This document shows positions 32,827 to 44,658 of a DNA stretch of 64,000 bases, piece by piece. Source of the DNA: Protaetiibacter mangrovi (GTDB lineage: Bacteria; Actinomycetota; Actinomycetes; Actinomycetales; Microbacteriaceae). Every line of letters begins with the position of its first letter. Position 1 is the first letter of the stretch. The notes beneath the pieces are model-generated. The model saw only the letters and a list, made by a program, of their open reading frames with translations, made no database searches and was not told where the DNA came from. The stretch is taken from assembly GCF_024752305.1 (NCBI RefSeq), contig NZ_JANTHX010000007.1:588306-652305 (forward strand), written 5' to 3'. Both the position numbers and the translations under genes were made by a program.

Positions 32827-33324
32827 ATGTCGACGATGTCCGAGGTGAGCCCCGACGACTGGGACCTCTGGCGCGACTACTTCCGCGGGGGTCGCGAGCT
32901 CGTCGCGGCGCTCGACCGGCGCCTGCAGGACGACGCGGGCATCTCGCATCCGGAGTACCTGCTCATGATGAGCCTCTGGTACGCCCCCGACCAGCACCTG
33001 CGCACCGGCGAGCTCGCCGAGGAGCTGTCGTGGGAGAAGAGCCGGGTCTCGCACCAGGTCTCGCGCATGGAGTCGCGCGGACTCGTGGAGCGCCGCGAGT
33101 GCAGCACGGATGCGCGGGGCGTCTGGGTCGAGCTGACCGCCGACGGCAAGCGCCTGCTGCTGCGCGCGACACGCGACCACACCGACGCGATCCGCGAGTG
33201 GTTCATCGACACCATGACCGACGAGGAGAAGCGCGTGCTCGGCACGATCGCGCGCCGGGTGCGCCGCACGATCGGCACCGCGTGCGACGAGGCGGCCGCC
33301 GTTGACACGGGAGACGCCGCCTAG
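32827..33324 (+). CDS. MarR-family transcriptional regulator
   Basis: 165 residues, winged helix: ISHPEYLLMMSLWYAPDQHLRTGELAEELSWEKSRVSHQVSRMESRGLVERRECSTDARGVWVELT (about 38-103), flanked by dimerisation helices. ATG 32827 has TATCCT 7 nt upstream (leaderless). It is divergent from the FMN reductase and probably represses both. The stop TAG (33322-33324) is the beginning of a TAGGCT hexamer ahead of the ABC transporter genes. Confidence 0.9.
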   Translation: MSTMSEVSPDDWDLWRDYFRGGRELVAALDRRLQDDAGISHPEYLLMMSLWYAPDQHLRTGELAEELSWEKSRVSHQVSRMESRGLVERRECSTDARGVWVELTADGKRLLLRATRDHTDAIREWFIDTMTDEEKRVLGTIARRVRRTIGTACDEAAAVDTGDAA

Positions 33325-33367
33325 GCTCGGAGGAGCGTCCGCGACGAGGGGCGCGCGGGGAGGGACC

Positions 33368-34252
33368 GTGCTCGAGATCCGGGATGTCAGCAAGAGCTAC
33401 GGCGCGCGACGCGTGCTCGACGCCGTGGGGTTCGACGTCGCGCCGGGGCGCATGACGGGCTTCGTCGGCGCGAACGGCGCCGGCAAGACGACCACGATGC
33501 GCATCATCCTCGGCGTGCTCGACGCCGACACCGGCACCGTCACCCTCGACGGCGAACCCCTCGGACCGACCGGGCGACGGCGCTTCGGCTACATGCCCGA
33601 GGAGCGCGGCCTCTACCCCAAGATGAAGCTCGGCGAGCAGCTGGTCTACCTCGCCCGGCTGCACGGCCTGTCGAGAGCCGACGCCGGCCGCAACACCGAC
33701 GCCCTGCTCGAGCGGCTGTCGCTCGGCGAACGGGCGGGCGACGCGATCGAGAAGCTGTCGCTCGGCAACCAGCAGCGCGCCCAGATCGCCGCCGCACTCG
33801 TGCACGACCCGGAGGTGCTGATCCTCGACGAGCCGTTCAGCGGGCTCGACCCGATGGCCGTCGACGTCGTGGTCGAGGTGCTCGCCGAACGGGCGCGCAG
33901 CGGCGTTCCGGTGCTGTTCTCGAGCCACCAGCTCGACATCGTGGAGCGCCTGTGCGACGACCTGGTGATCATCGCCGAGGGCCGCATCCGCGCCGCCGGC
34001 GCCCGCGACGCGCTGCGCGAGGAGCACGCGACGCTGCGCTATCGGCTGCAGACCACGGGTGACGCCGCCTGGGTGCGCGACGAGCCGGGCGTCACCGTGA
34101 TCGAGGCGGAGGGCGGCTCCGCGCTGTTCGACGCCGACGACGCGGATGCGGCCCAGCGCGTGCTCGCGGCGGCGATCGCCCGCGGCCGGGTCGCCGACTT
34201 CGCCCGGCAGCATCCCTCGCTCTCGCAGATCTTCAAGGAGGTCGCACGATGA
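33368..34252 (+). CDS. ABC exporter ATP-binding subunit (NatA-like)
   Basis: 294 residues. Walker A GANGAGKTT at 35-43, degenerate signature LSLGNQQRAQ near 130, Walker B VLILDEPFSGLDP, H-loop SSHQ. A C-terminal extension of about 80 residues follows, as in NatA/YhaQ-type exporters. GTG 33368 has GGGGAGGGA upstream. It is coupled to the permease by ATGA overlap. It is an exporter of unknown substrate; NatAB-like pairs have been linked to sodium or antibiotic efflux. Confidence 0.9.
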   Translation: MLEIRDVSKSYGARRVLDAVGFDVAPGRMTGFVGANGAGKTTTMRIILGVLDADTGTVTLDGEPLGPTGRRRFGYMPEERGLYPKMKLGEQLVYLARLHGLSRADAGRNTDALLERLSLGERAGDAIEKLSLGNQQRAQIAAALVHDPEVLILDEPFSGLDPMAVDVVVEVLAERARSGVPVLFSSHQLDIVERLCDDLVIIAEGRIRAAGARDALREEHATLRYRLQTTGDAAWVRDEPGVTVIEAEGGSALFDADDADAAQRVLAAAIARGRVADFARQHPSLSQIFKEVAR

Positions 34253-35334
34253 CCGCCACCGCGCAGCCCTACTCGACCCCCCGCACGGTGTGGCTCGTCG
34301 CCCAGCGGGAGGTGATGGTGCGGCTGCGCAGCGTCGCCTTCCTGGTGTCGACCGGCATCCTGCTGGCGCTCATCCTCGGCTCGGTGCTGATCAGCGCCGT
34401 GACCGCCGCCAACGCGCAGGCGCCGAAGGTGGCCGTGGTCGCGGGCGTGACCCTGCCCGCGGGCAGCGGCCTCACGGTGATCGAGGCGGACACCCGCGAC
34501 GCGGCGGAGGAGCTCGTGACCGCCGGAACGGTCGACGCGGCGATCGTGCCCGACGCCGGGCCGCTCGGCTACGCCGTGGTCGGCGACGACAGCATCCCGT
34601 TGGGCGTCGTGCAGGCGCTCAGCGTCTCCCCGCCCGTGCACCTGCTCGACGCGAGCTCGACGGCGGGCGTGCTCGGCTACTTCGTCGCCATCGGCTTCGG
34701 CCTCGTGTTCTTCGTGTCGGCGATGACGTTCGGGCAGACGATCGCCCAATCCGTCGTCGAGGAGAAGCAGACCCGCGTGATCGAGATCCTGCTCGCCACC
34801 ATCCCGACGCGGGCGCTGCTGGCCGGCAAGATCCTCGGCACGACGATCCTCGCGCTCGGGCAGATCGTGCTGCTGCTCGCGATCGCCGTGACCGGCCTCA
34901 CGATCACGGGGCAGGGCGCGCTGCTGGCCGGGCTCGGGCTGCCGTTCGCCTGGTTCGCCGTCTTCTTCGTGCTGGGCTTCATGCTGCTGGCCGCCCTGTT
35001 CGCGGCCACCGGCGCGATGGTCTCGCGGCAGGAGGACATCGGCTCGACGACGACGCCGGTGACGATGCTCGTGATGCTGCCCTACCTGATCGTCGTCTTC
35101 TTCAACGACAACGACCTCGTCGTGCGGATCATGTCGTACGTGCCGTTCTCGGCGCCCATCGGGATGCCGCTGCGGCTGTTCCAGGGCGACGCGGCCTGGT
35201 GGGAGCCCATCCTGTCGCTCGCGATCCTCGCCGCGACGTGCGTCGGGGTGATCGCGCTCGGCGCCCGCATCTACGAGAACTCGCTGCTGCGGCTCGGTCA
35301 GCGGGTGCGGTGGGCCGAGGCCCTGCGCGGCTAG
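34249..35334 (+). CDS. ABC exporter permease (ABC-2 type, NatB-like)
   Basis: 361 residues. One N-terminal helix (about 28-48), an external domain of about 110 residues, then five or six helices from about 140 on. MTFGQTIAQSVVEEKQTRVIEILLATIPTRALLAGKILG, shown here as the stretch around residues 160-198, is the classic cytosolic coupling region of this family. Partner of the preceding ATPase. Confidence 0.9.
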   Translation: MTATAQPYSTPRTVWLVAQREVMVRLRSVAFLVSTGILLALILGSVLISAVTAANAQAPKVAVVAGVTLPAGSGLTVIEADTRDAAEELVTAGTVDAAIVPDAGPLGYAVVGDDSIPLGVVQALSVSPPVHLLDASSTAGVLGYFVAIGFGLVFFVSAMTFGQTIAQSVVEEKQTRVIEILLATIPTRALLAGKILGTTILALGQIVLLLAIAVTGLTITGQGALLAGLGLPFAWFAVFFVLGFMLLAALFAATGAMVSRQEDIGSTTTPVTMLVMLPYLIVVFFNDNDLVVRIMSYVPFSAPIGMPLRLFQGDAAWWEPILSLAILAATCVGVIALGARIYENSLLRLGQRVRWAEALRG

Positions 35335-35350
35335 GCACCAGAATGGTGAG

Positions 35351-36415
35351 GTGACTCTGCACGACACCTCCTTCCGCGGCTTCGCGAGCGACAACTACGC
35401 CGGAATCCACCCCGAGGTGATGGATGCCATCGCCGCGGCGAACGGCGGGCACCAGATCGCGTACGGCGAAGACGACTACACCGCGCTACTCGGCGAGGTG
35501 ATCCGCGCCGAGTTCGGCGAGCGCGCCGAGGTGTTCCCGGTATTCAACGGCACCGGCGCCAACGTCGTCTCGCTGACCGCGTTGCTGCCGCGCTGGGGGT
35601 CGGTCGTCGCGACGAGCACGGCGCACATCCACACCGACGAGGGCGGTGCCCCCGAGAAGGTCGCGGGGCTCAAGCTCTTCGTCGTGCCGACGCCCGACGG
35701 CAAGCTCACCCCCGAGCTGCTGGCCACCGAGGCCTGGGGCATGGACGACGAGCACCGCGCCGAGCCGGCGGCCGTCTCGATCACCCAGACCACCGAGCTC
35801 GGCACCCTCTACACGCCGGACGAGGTGCGGGCGATCGCCGACGCCGCCCACGCCGCGGGCCTCGCCGTGCACATGGACGGCGCGCGCATCTGGAACGCGG
35901 CAGCCGCACTCGGGGTGCCGTTCCGGGCCTTCACCACGGATGCCGGGGTCGACATCCTGAGCTTCGGCGGCACCAAGATCGGCGCGCTCGGCGTCGAGGC
36001 GATCGTCGTGCTGAACCCCGACCGCGTCTCGGACATCGTGCGGCTGCGCAAGACGACGATGCAGCTCGCGAGCAAGATGCGCTTCTTCAGCGCCCAGCTG
36101 CTCGCGCTGTTCGACGGGGTGGGGCTGCGGGCGGCCGAGCACGCCAACGCGATGGCGGCGCGGCTGCGTTCCGCCCTCGAGGGGGGCATCGCCGACGGCT
36201 CGATCACGGGCCTGTCGTTCAGCCAGGCGACCCAGGCGAACGCCGTGTTCGCGGTGCTCGCGAACGATGCGGCCGACCGCATCCGCGCGCGCTTCCGCTT
36301 CTACGACTGGGATCGCGCGGCCGGTCAGGTGCGCTGGATGACGGCGTTCGACACGACGGAGGCCGACATCGACGCGTTCGTCGCCGCGATCCGCGAGGAA
36401 CTGGCACGAGCGTAG
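35351..36415 (+). CDS. Low-specificity L-threonine aldolase family enzyme
   Basis: 354 residues, PLP fold type I. FASDNYAGIHPEVMDAI at the start, GEDDYTALLG, FNGTGANVVSL, HMDGARIWNAAAALG with the PLP-contacting Asp, and SFGGTKIGALGVEAI with the Schiff-base lysine. It cleaves threonine or allo-threonine to glycine and acetaldehyde; related family members act on other beta-hydroxy amino acids. GTG start with CAGAAT 6 nt upstream. Its TAG stop is embedded in the -10 hexamer of the next gene. Confidence 0.85.
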   Translation: MTLHDTSFRGFASDNYAGIHPEVMDAIAAANGGHQIAYGEDDYTALLGEVIRAEFGERAEVFPVFNGTGANVVSLTALLPRWGSVVATSTAHIHTDEGGAPEKVAGLKLFVVPTPDGKLTPELLATEAWGMDDEHRAEPAAVSITQTTELGTLYTPDEVRAIADAAHAAGLAVHMDGARIWNAAAALGVPFRAFTTDAGVDILSFGGTKIGALGVEAIVVLNPDRVSDIVRLRKTTMQLASKMRFFSAQLLALFDGVGLRAAEHANAMAARLRSALEGGIADGSITGLSFSQATQANAVFAVLANDAADRIRARFRFYDWDRAAGQVRWMTAFDTTEADIDAFVAAIREELARA

Positions 36416-36424
36416 GCTCGACGG

Positions 36425-38134
36425 GTGACGAGGTCGCCTGCCGAGATGCCGTGGCTCGACTCCTACGCCGAGGGCGTGCCGCGTGAGCTGGAGGTTCCGC
36501 CGGGGTCGCTCGTCGACCTGATCGCCGAGTCGGTGCGCTCCTACCCGGGTCACCCGGCGCTCGAGTTCTTCGGCCGCGAGACCAGCTACGCCGCCCTCGG
36601 CTCCCAGATCGACCACGCGGCGGAAGGCCTGCGGCGCCTCGGCGTGCAGCCGGGCGACCGGGTGGCGCTCGTGCTGCCGAACTGCCCGCAGCACGTCGTG
36701 GCGTTCTACGCGATCCTGCGGGTCGGCGGCATCGTCGTCGAGCACAACCCGCTCTACACGCCCCGCGAGCTGCGGCACCAGTTCGAGGATCACCGCGCCC
36801 GCGTCGCGATCGCGTGGGACAAGACGGTGCCCACCCTGCAGGACTTCCCCGCCGACCTCGCGCTCGACTCGATCGTCTCGGTCGACATGACGCGCGCATT
36901 CCCGGTGCGGATGCGGATGCTGCTGCGCCTGCCGATCGAGAAGGCGCGCACCAGCCGCGCCGAGCTCACGAGCGAGGTGCAGGGCACCGTCACCTGGGAG
37001 GAGCTCCTCACCGGCCCCGCGATCCCCGCATCCGCTCCGACGCCCGCCGCCGACGACGTCGCCCTCATCCAGTACACCTCCGGCACCACCGGAACCCCCA
37101 AGGGCGCGACCCTCACCCATCGCAACCTGGTGGCGAACGCCGCGCAGGCCCGCGCCTGGGTGCCCGCGATCCCCCGCGGCTCGGCGTCGGTGCACGCGAT
37201 CCTGCCGCTCTTCCACGCCTACGGCCTGACCCTCTGCCTCACCTTCGCGATGAGCATGGGCGCGCGGCTCGTGCTGTTCCCGAAGCCCGACCCCGACCTC
37301 GTGCTGCCTGTCTTCAAGAAGCGACCGCCGACCTTCCTGCCCGCGGTGCCGCCGCTGTACGACCGGCTGCGGAAGGCCGCCGAGGAGAAGGGCGTCTCGC
37401 TCCAGGGCATCGAGATCGCGATCTCCGGGGCGATGCCGCTGTCGAAGGACGTCGTCGAACCCTGGGAGGCCCTCACGGGCGGCTACCTCGTCGAGGGCTA
37501 CGGCCTCTCCGAGTGCTCGCCCGTGCTCATGGCGAACCCGGTCGCGCCGAACAGGCGCGCGGGCACCGTCGGCCTGCCGCTGCCCGGCACCGAGCTGCGC
37601 GTCGTCGACCCCGACGAGCCCACCCGCGACGTCGAGCCGGGCGAACCGGGCGAACTCGTCGTGCGCGGTCCGCAGGTGTTCTCGGGCTACTGGAAGAAGC
37701 CGGAGGCCACGGCCGAGGTCTTCACCGACGGATGGTTCCGCACGGGCGACATCGTCTCGGTCGACGACGCGGGCTTCGTCACCATCACCGACCGCATCAA
37801 GGAGCTCGTGATCACGGGCGGCTTCAACGTCTCGCCCTCCGAGGTCGAGGACATGCTGCGCGGCTACGACGGCATCGCGGATGTCGCGATCGTCGGCATC
37901 CCCGACGCGCGCGACGGCGAGCACGTCGTCGCCGCGGTCGTCGCCGAGCCGGGGGCGAGCGTCGACACGGATGCGCTGCGCGCCTGGGCGAAGCAGCAGC
38001 TCGCCGCCTACAAGGTGCCGCGGCGCGTGCACCTGGTCGACGAGCTCCCGAAGTCCATGATCGGCAAGGTGCTGCGGCGCAAGGTGCGCGAGCAGCTGAT
38101 CGCATCCGGAGCAGAGAAGGGCACCCCCGCGTGA
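36425..38134 (+). CDS. Long-chain fatty acid-CoA ligase
   Basis: 569 residues, ANL adenylating enzyme: IQYTSGTTGTPKGATLTHRN near 216-235 (P-loop), VEGYGLSECSPV, GWFRTGDIVSVDDAGF and the C-terminal LPKSMIGKVLRRKVRE with the catalytic lysine. It activates fatty acids with ATP and CoA for degradation or lipid synthesis. GTG 36425 follows TAGGCT by 6 nt, a leaderless start, so it can be expressed separately from the aldolase. GTGA overlap links it with the LLM oxidoreductase. Confidence 0.9.
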   Translation: MTRSPAEMPWLDSYAEGVPRELEVPPGSLVDLIAESVRSYPGHPALEFFGRETSYAALGSQIDHAAEGLRRLGVQPGDRVALVLPNCPQHVVAFYAILRVGGIVVEHNPLYTPRELRHQFEDHRARVAIAWDKTVPTLQDFPADLALDSIVSVDMTRAFPVRMRMLLRLPIEKARTSRAELTSEVQGTVTWEELLTGPAIPASAPTPAADDVALIQYTSGTTGTPKGATLTHRNLVANAAQARAWVPAIPRGSASVHAILPLFHAYGLTLCLTFAMSMGARLVLFPKPDPDLVLPVFKKRPPTFLPAVPPLYDRLRKAAEEKGVSLQGIEIAISGAMPLSKDVVEPWEALTGGYLVEGYGLSECSPVLMANPVAPNRRAGTVGLPLPGTELRVVDPDEPTRDVEPGEPGELVVRGPQVFSGYWKKPEATAEVFTDGWFRTGDIVSVDDAGFVTITDRIKELVITGGFNVSPSEVEDMLRGYDGIADVAIVGIPDARDGEHVVAAVVAEPGASVDTDALRAWAKQQLAAYKVPRRVHLVDELPKSMIGKVLRRKVREQLIASGAEKGTPA

Positions 38135-39129
38135 AATTCGGCATCTTCATCCCCCAGGGCTGGCGTTTCGACCTGGTGGGCATCGACCCCGCACGGCAGT
38201 GGGGGGTGATGCACGACCTCGCCCAGGCCGCGGAGGCGGGACCGTGGGAGTCGCTGTGGGTCTACGACCACTTCCACACCACGCCGGTGCCGAGCGAGGA
38301 GGCCACCCACGAGGCGTGGACCCTCATGGCCGCGTTCGCGGCGTCGACCTCGCGCATCCGGCTCGGGCAGATGTGCACGTGCGTCGCGTACCGCAACCCC
38401 GCCTACCTCGCGAAAGTCGCCGCGACCGTCGACCTGATCTCGGGCGGCCGCCTCGAGATGGGCATCGGCGCCGGCTGGTACGAGCACGAGTGGCGCGCCT
38501 ACGGCTACGGGTTCCCGGATGCGCCGGCCCGGCTGCGCGCGCTCCGCGAGGGCGTCGAGGTCATGCACCAGGCCTGGACCACCGGCACGGCGACCCTCGA
38601 CGGCGAGTTCTGGCAGGTCGACGGCGCGATCGTCGAGCCCCGCCCGCTGCAGGACGGCGGCATCCCGTTCTGGGTCGCCGGCGGGGGTGAGAAGGTGACG
38701 CTCAAGATCGCGGCGCAGTACGCGAGCTACACGAACTTCAACGGAGGCGCCGAGGAGTTCGCCGCCAAGAGCGAGATCCTGCGCGGGCACTGCGAGACCC
38801 TCGGCAGGGACTTCGGTGCGATCACGCGCTCGAGCAACTTCAACACGATCATCGCCGAGACGAGCGCCGAGGTGCATCGCAAGGTCGACGCCCTCGAGGC
38901 GCGGCTCGCGGCGTCGATCGGCGACGCCAAGGCGGCGGAGCTCGTGTCGCAGTACCGCGGGGTGGCCTCCAAGGAGGGCATCGCCGGCACCCCCGACGAG
39001 GTGATCGAGGTGCTGCGCGAGCGCGAGGCCCTGGGGCTCGGCTACAGCATCCACTACTTCCCCGACTCGGCGTACGACCGCTCCGGCGTCGCCCTCTTCG
39101 AGGAGAAGGTCATCCCCGCGCTGAGCTGA
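38131..39129 (+). CDS. LLM-class (F420-dependent) oxidoreductase
   Basis: 332 residues, luciferase-like TIM barrel: MKFGIFIPQGWRF, ESLWVYDHFHTTP, RIRLGQMCTCVAYRNPAYLAKVAATVD (here near 77-103), DLISGGRLEMGIGAGWYEHEW and IPFWVAGGGEKVTLKIAAQYA. The GAGWYE region is typical of F420-binding actinobacterial members. Coupled to the acyl-CoA ligase by GTGA. The substrate is unknown; the pairing suggests action on a lipid or acyl compound. Confidence 0.85.
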   Translation: MKFGIFIPQGWRFDLVGIDPARQWGVMHDLAQAAEAGPWESLWVYDHFHTTPVPSEEATHEAWTLMAAFAASTSRIRLGQMCTCVAYRNPAYLAKVAATVDLISGGRLEMGIGAGWYEHEWRAYGYGFPDAPARLRALREGVEVMHQAWTTGTATLDGEFWQVDGAIVEPRPLQDGGIPFWVAGGGEKVTLKIAAQYASYTNFNGGAEEFAAKSEILRGHCETLGRDFGAITRSSNFNTIIAETSAEVHRKVDALEARLAASIGDAKAAELVSQYRGVASKEGIAGTPDEVIEVLREREALGLGYSIHYFPDSAYDRSGVALFEEKVIPALS

Positions 39130-39213
39130 CCCCCGGCGGGGCGGCGGCGGCGTGTGTGACGCGAGGTTGCGGAGGGATTCGGCCTGCGGGCGGGCGGCGG
39201 TTAGCGTCGACCG

Positions 39214-41187
39214 GTGACGCGCGAGGCCCCCATCCACGAACTCCTGGTCGAGACCCGCGCCTACCCGCCGCCCGCCGAGCTCGCCGCCCGGTCGAACGTC
39301 GCGCCGGATGCGTGGGCGCGCGCCGCCGACGACCCGGTCGCGTTCTGGGCGGATGCCGCCCGCCGCCTTCGCTGGGAGACGCCGTTCACGCGCACCCTCG
39401 ACTGGACGCCCGCGCTCGCCGCCGATGGAACGCTGCAGCCTCCGCGCGCCGAGTGGTTCGCCGACGGCACCCTCAACGTGGCGGTGAACTGCGTCGACCG
39501 GCACGTCGACGCCGGCCTCGGCGATCGGGTCGCGTACCACTGGGAGGGCGAGCCCGGCGACAGCCGCACGCTGACCTTCGCCGAGCTGCAGCGCGAGGTC
39601 GCGAAGGCGGCGAACGCGCTCACGGAGCTCGGCATCCGGCGGGGCGACCGCGTCGTGATCTACCTGCCCGTGCTGCTCGAGACGGTCATCGTGACGCTCG
39701 CGGTCGCCCGGATCGGTGCCGTGCACTCGCTCGTCTTCGGCGGCTTCTCGGCCGAGGCGCTGCGCTTCCGCGTCGAGGACACCGGAGCCAAGCTGCTCGT
39801 CACCTCCGACGGCCAGTACCGACGGGGGAAGGCCGTTCCGGTCAAGGACAACGCGGATGCCGCGGTCGCGGGCCTCGACCACGTCGAGCACGTGCTCGTG
39901 GTGCGCCGCACGGGCGACGAGATCGCGTGGACGCCGGGCCGCGACGTGTGGTGGCACGAGCTCGTCGAACGGCAGCCCGACACCCACGCGGCCGAGGCGT
40001 TCCCCGCCGAGACGCCGCTCTTCATCATCTACACCTCCGGAACCACGGGACGGCCGAAGGGTCTCGTGCACACGAGCGGCGGCTACCTCACCCAGGCCTC
40101 GTGGACCCACTGGGCCGCGTTCGACGCGAAGCCCGACGACGTGCACTGGTGCACCGCCGACCTGGCGTGGGTGACCGCGCACACCTACGAGCTGTACGGA
40201 CCGCTCAGCAACGCGACCACCCAGGTGATCTACGAGGGCACCCCGGATGCGCCGCGCCGCACCCGGCACTTCGAGATCATCGAGCGCTACGGGGTGACCG
40301 TCTACTACACGGCGCCGACGCTCGTGCGCACCCTCATGACCTGGTTCCCCGACGGGGTTCCGGAGGGCTTCGACCTCGGCAGCATCCGACTGCTCGGCTC
40401 GGTCGGCGAGGCCATCAACCCGGAGGCCTGGGTGTGGTTCCGCGACAACATCGGCGCGGGGTCGGCCCCGATCGTCGACACCTGGTGGCAGTCGGAGACC
40501 GGCGCCGCCGTCATGGCCCCGCTGCCCGGGCTCACGACCGTGAAGCCCGGCTCCGCCACCCGCGCGCTCCCCGGTCTGCGCACGCTCGTGGTCGACGAGC
40601 ACGGCGACGAGGTGCCGCGGGGGGCCGGCGGGTACCTGGTGATCCCCGACCCCTTCCCGTCGCTCGCGCGCACGGTGTGGTGCGACCCGCAGCGCTACCT
40701 CGACTCGTACTGGCGCCGCTTCGCCGACCGCGGCTACTTCTTCTCCGGCGACGGCGCGAAGGTCGACGCCGACGGCGACGTCTGGTTGCTCGGTCGCGTC
40801 GACGACGTCATCAACGTCTCCGGCCACCGCCTCTCGACGATCGAGATCGAGTCGGCGCTCGTCGCGCATCCGCTCGTCGGCGAGGCCGGGGTCACCGGCG
40901 CCGAGGACCCCGTGACGGGCGAGGCCATCGTCGCGTTCGTGATCCCCGCGCGTGAGCTCGGACCGGATGCCGTCTCCGAGCTGCGCGCGCACGTGGCCCG
41001 GGCGATCGGCCCGATCGCGAAGCCGCGCGAGATCCACATCGTGCCGGAGCTGCCGAAGACCCGCTCGGGCAAGATCATGCGGCGCCTGCTGCGCGACATC
41101 GTCGACGGGCGCCCGCTCGGCGACACCACGAGCCTGCAGAACCCCGACGGCCCGGCGCGCATCGCGGAGCTCGTGCGGGCCACCTGA
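39214..41187 (+). CDS. acs: Acetate (or propionate)-CoA ligase
   Basis: 657 residues, the normal length for acetyl-CoA synthetase. N-terminal domain with DPVAFWADAARRLRWETPF, VIYLPVLLETVIVTLAVARIGAVHS near 150-175, YTSGTTGRPKGLVHT near 271-285, TWWQSETGAAVM, GDGAKVDADGDVWLLGRVDDVINVSGHRL near 510-540, and the acetylatable lysine in PKTRSGKIMRRLLRDI. It makes acetyl-CoA from acetate, ATP and CoA. GTG 39214 with TAGCGT 6 nt upstream. Converges with clpB. Confidence 0.92.
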   Translation: MTREAPIHELLVETRAYPPPAELAARSNVAPDAWARAADDPVAFWADAARRLRWETPFTRTLDWTPALAADGTLQPPRAEWFADGTLNVAVNCVDRHVDAGLGDRVAYHWEGEPGDSRTLTFAELQREVAKAANALTELGIRRGDRVVIYLPVLLETVIVTLAVARIGAVHSLVFGGFSAEALRFRVEDTGAKLLVTSDGQYRRGKAVPVKDNADAAVAGLDHVEHVLVVRRTGDEIAWTPGRDVWWHELVERQPDTHAAEAFPAETPLFIIYTSGTTGRPKGLVHTSGGYLTQASWTHWAAFDAKPDDVHWCTADLAWVTAHTYELYGPLSNATTQVIYEGTPDAPRRTRHFEIIERYGVTVYYTAPTLVRTLMTWFPDGVPEGFDLGSIRLLGSVGEAINPEAWVWFRDNIGAGSAPIVDTWWQSETGAAVMAPLPGLTTVKPGSATRALPGLRTLVVDEHGDEVPRGAGGYLVIPDPFPSLARTVWCDPQRYLDSYWRRFADRGYFFSGDGAKVDADGDVWLLGRVDDVINVSGHRLSTIEIESALVAHPLVGEAGVTGAEDPVTGEAIVAFVIPARELGPDAVSELRAHVARAIGPIAKPREIHIVPELPKTRSGKIMRRLLRDIVDGRPLGDTTSLQNPDGPARIAELVRAT

Positions 41188-41194
41188 CCCGAGG

Positions 41195-43366
<2,172 letters not shown>

Positions 43367-43381
43367 GATTCTCCGGGTAAG

Positions 43382-43404
43382 AGTTGAGTTGTGGTGACTC
43401 AACT
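43382..43404 (-). promoter_or_regulatory. HAIR (HspR operator) of clpB
   Basis: AGTTGAGT, seven bases, ACTCAACT: a perfect inverted repeat matching the HspR consensus CTTGAGT-N7-ACTCAAG except at the outermost base of each core. It starts 16 bp upstream of the clpB start codon and overlaps the promoter. Confidence 0.9.
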
Positions 43405-43561
43405 TTAGCGCGCCGCGCCCGCGATTGCACGAGCCATCTGCCATCGCCCGTCCACGCGATGCGGATTTCACCCCGCCGGGGTGACGGGGGCCCGCACCCG
43501 CGGTGTAGAAAAGCCCCAAGGCGTCTCGCATGGGAGGTGCCGCCATCTCGAAAGGATCGCC

Positions 43562-43951
43562 ATGACCTTCCTGAGCTCCCTCTGGGACTTCATCTGGCTG
43601 CTGTTCTGGACCTTCGCGTTCGTGGCCTACCTGTTCGCGATCTTCGCGATCATCGGCGACCTGTTCCGCGACCACAAGCTCAACGGATGGTGGAAGGCGC
43701 TCTGGATCATCTTCCTGATCTTCGTGCCGTTCCTCACGGCTCTCGTCTACCTCATCGCGCGCGGCAAGGGCATGGCCGAGCGCAGCGCGGCCGCCGCGGC
43801 GTCCAGCCAGCGCGCGGGCGAGGCCTACATCCGCGAGGTCGCCGGCACGGCGACCCCCTCCGACGAGATCGCCAAGGCGAAGGCGCTCCTCGACGCGGGC
43901 GCGATCACCCAGGCGGAGTTCGACGCCCTGAAGGCCAAGGCGCTCGGCTAG
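43562..43951 (+). CDS. PLD-nuclease-N/SHOCT-type membrane protein
   Basis: 129 residues. Two membrane helices (about 8-33 and 45-66, with [22 protein letters not shown] between and in them), then a short coiled region and a C-terminal SHOCT motif ([28 protein letters not shown] at about 101-128). SHOCT domains are small oligomerisation or binding modules; the function is unknown. ATG 43562 has AAAGGA upstream. Its stop overlaps the stop of the convergent channel gene (CTAG). Confidence 0.85.
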   Translation: MTFLSSLWDFIWLLFWTFAFVAYLFAIFAIIGDLFRDHKLNGWWKALWIIFLIFVPFLTALVYLIARGKGMAERSAAAAASSQRAGEAYIREVAGTATPSDEIAKAKALLDAGAITQAEFDALKAKALG

Positions 43952-44658
43952 TCCAGCTGCTCGATCGACGGCGCCGCATCCGGTCCGGGTGCGGCGCCGT
44001 CGGCGTCCGCGGACTCGCCCTCGTGGTGTCGGATGCGGTCGCCGAGGTAGGTGACCACGATGGCGGAGGTCACGCCGATGATCGCGACGCCGCCGATCAT
44101 GAGCACCACCGCCCAGAACCGCCCGAGCACCGTGACCGGCGCGTAGTCGCCGTAGCCGACCGTGAAGACCGTCACGCACGCCCACCAGATCGCCTCGCCG
44201 AACGTCGTGATCGTCGCGTCGGGCGAGGTCCGTTCCGCGACCAGCACGGCGAGCGCGATCGAGTAGACGAAGACCACGGCGAAGGCGGCGGTCATCACCC
44301 CGATCCGCACCCGCTGGTAGGCGCCGCCCCGGTCGCGCAGGAGCGGCACGCGGACCACGTGGCGCAGCTGCACCACCGGGCGGAACACGGGCAGGAGCGC
44401 CGCGACCGCATCGGGGATGCTCGCCAGCACGAACGTCCGGCGGGGCTTCGCGAGCGCCAGGCGCACCACGTAGTCCACGATGAACGTCAGCCAGATCCCG
44501 ATCAGGAGGACGGCCGCCACACCCCAGAGCGCCGAGTGGGTGTCGTCGACGAGCACCACGATGCTCCAGGCGATCAGGTAGAGGAACGCGAGCACCAGGA
44601 ACGGCACCCGCGTGCGCTCCTCCCAGCGCACGCGTCGCGCGTCCCGGTCGGAGGTCAC
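43948..44658 (-). CDS. Potassium-channel-like protein, last gene of the dnaK operon
   Basis: 236 residues from GTG 44658, which overlaps the hspR stop by 4 bp; an ATG at 44685 is in frame but lies inside hspR. Helices at about 20-40 and 45-65, an amphipathic linker, helix at about 120-145, a pore with the selectivity filter TVGYGDY, and a last helix [20 protein letters not shown]. It is a voltage-gated-like potassium channel of six-helix or shortened layout. No RCK domain; the tail is acidic. Cotranscription with dnaK-grpE-dnaJ-hspR implies heat control of ion flux. Confidence 0.85.
   Translation of the reverse strand: MTSDRDARRVRWEERTRVPFLVLAFLYLIAWSIVVLVDDTHSALWGVAAVLLIGIWLTFIVDYVVRLALAKPRRTFVLASIPDAVAALLPVFRPVVQLRHVVRVPLLRDRGGAYQRVRIGVMTAAFAVVFVYSIALAVLVAERTSPDATITTFGEAIWWACVTVFTVGYGDYAPVTVLGRFWAVVLMIGGVAIIGVTSAIVVTYLGDRIRHHEGESADADGAAPGPDAAPSIEQLD

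Noticed and set aside
33302-33327. TTGACA (33302-33307) and TAGGCT (33322-33327) as a promoter for the ABC exporter genes
   Set aside because: The spacer is only 14 nt, too short for a sigma-70 type promoter. The TAGGCT may still act alone as a -10.
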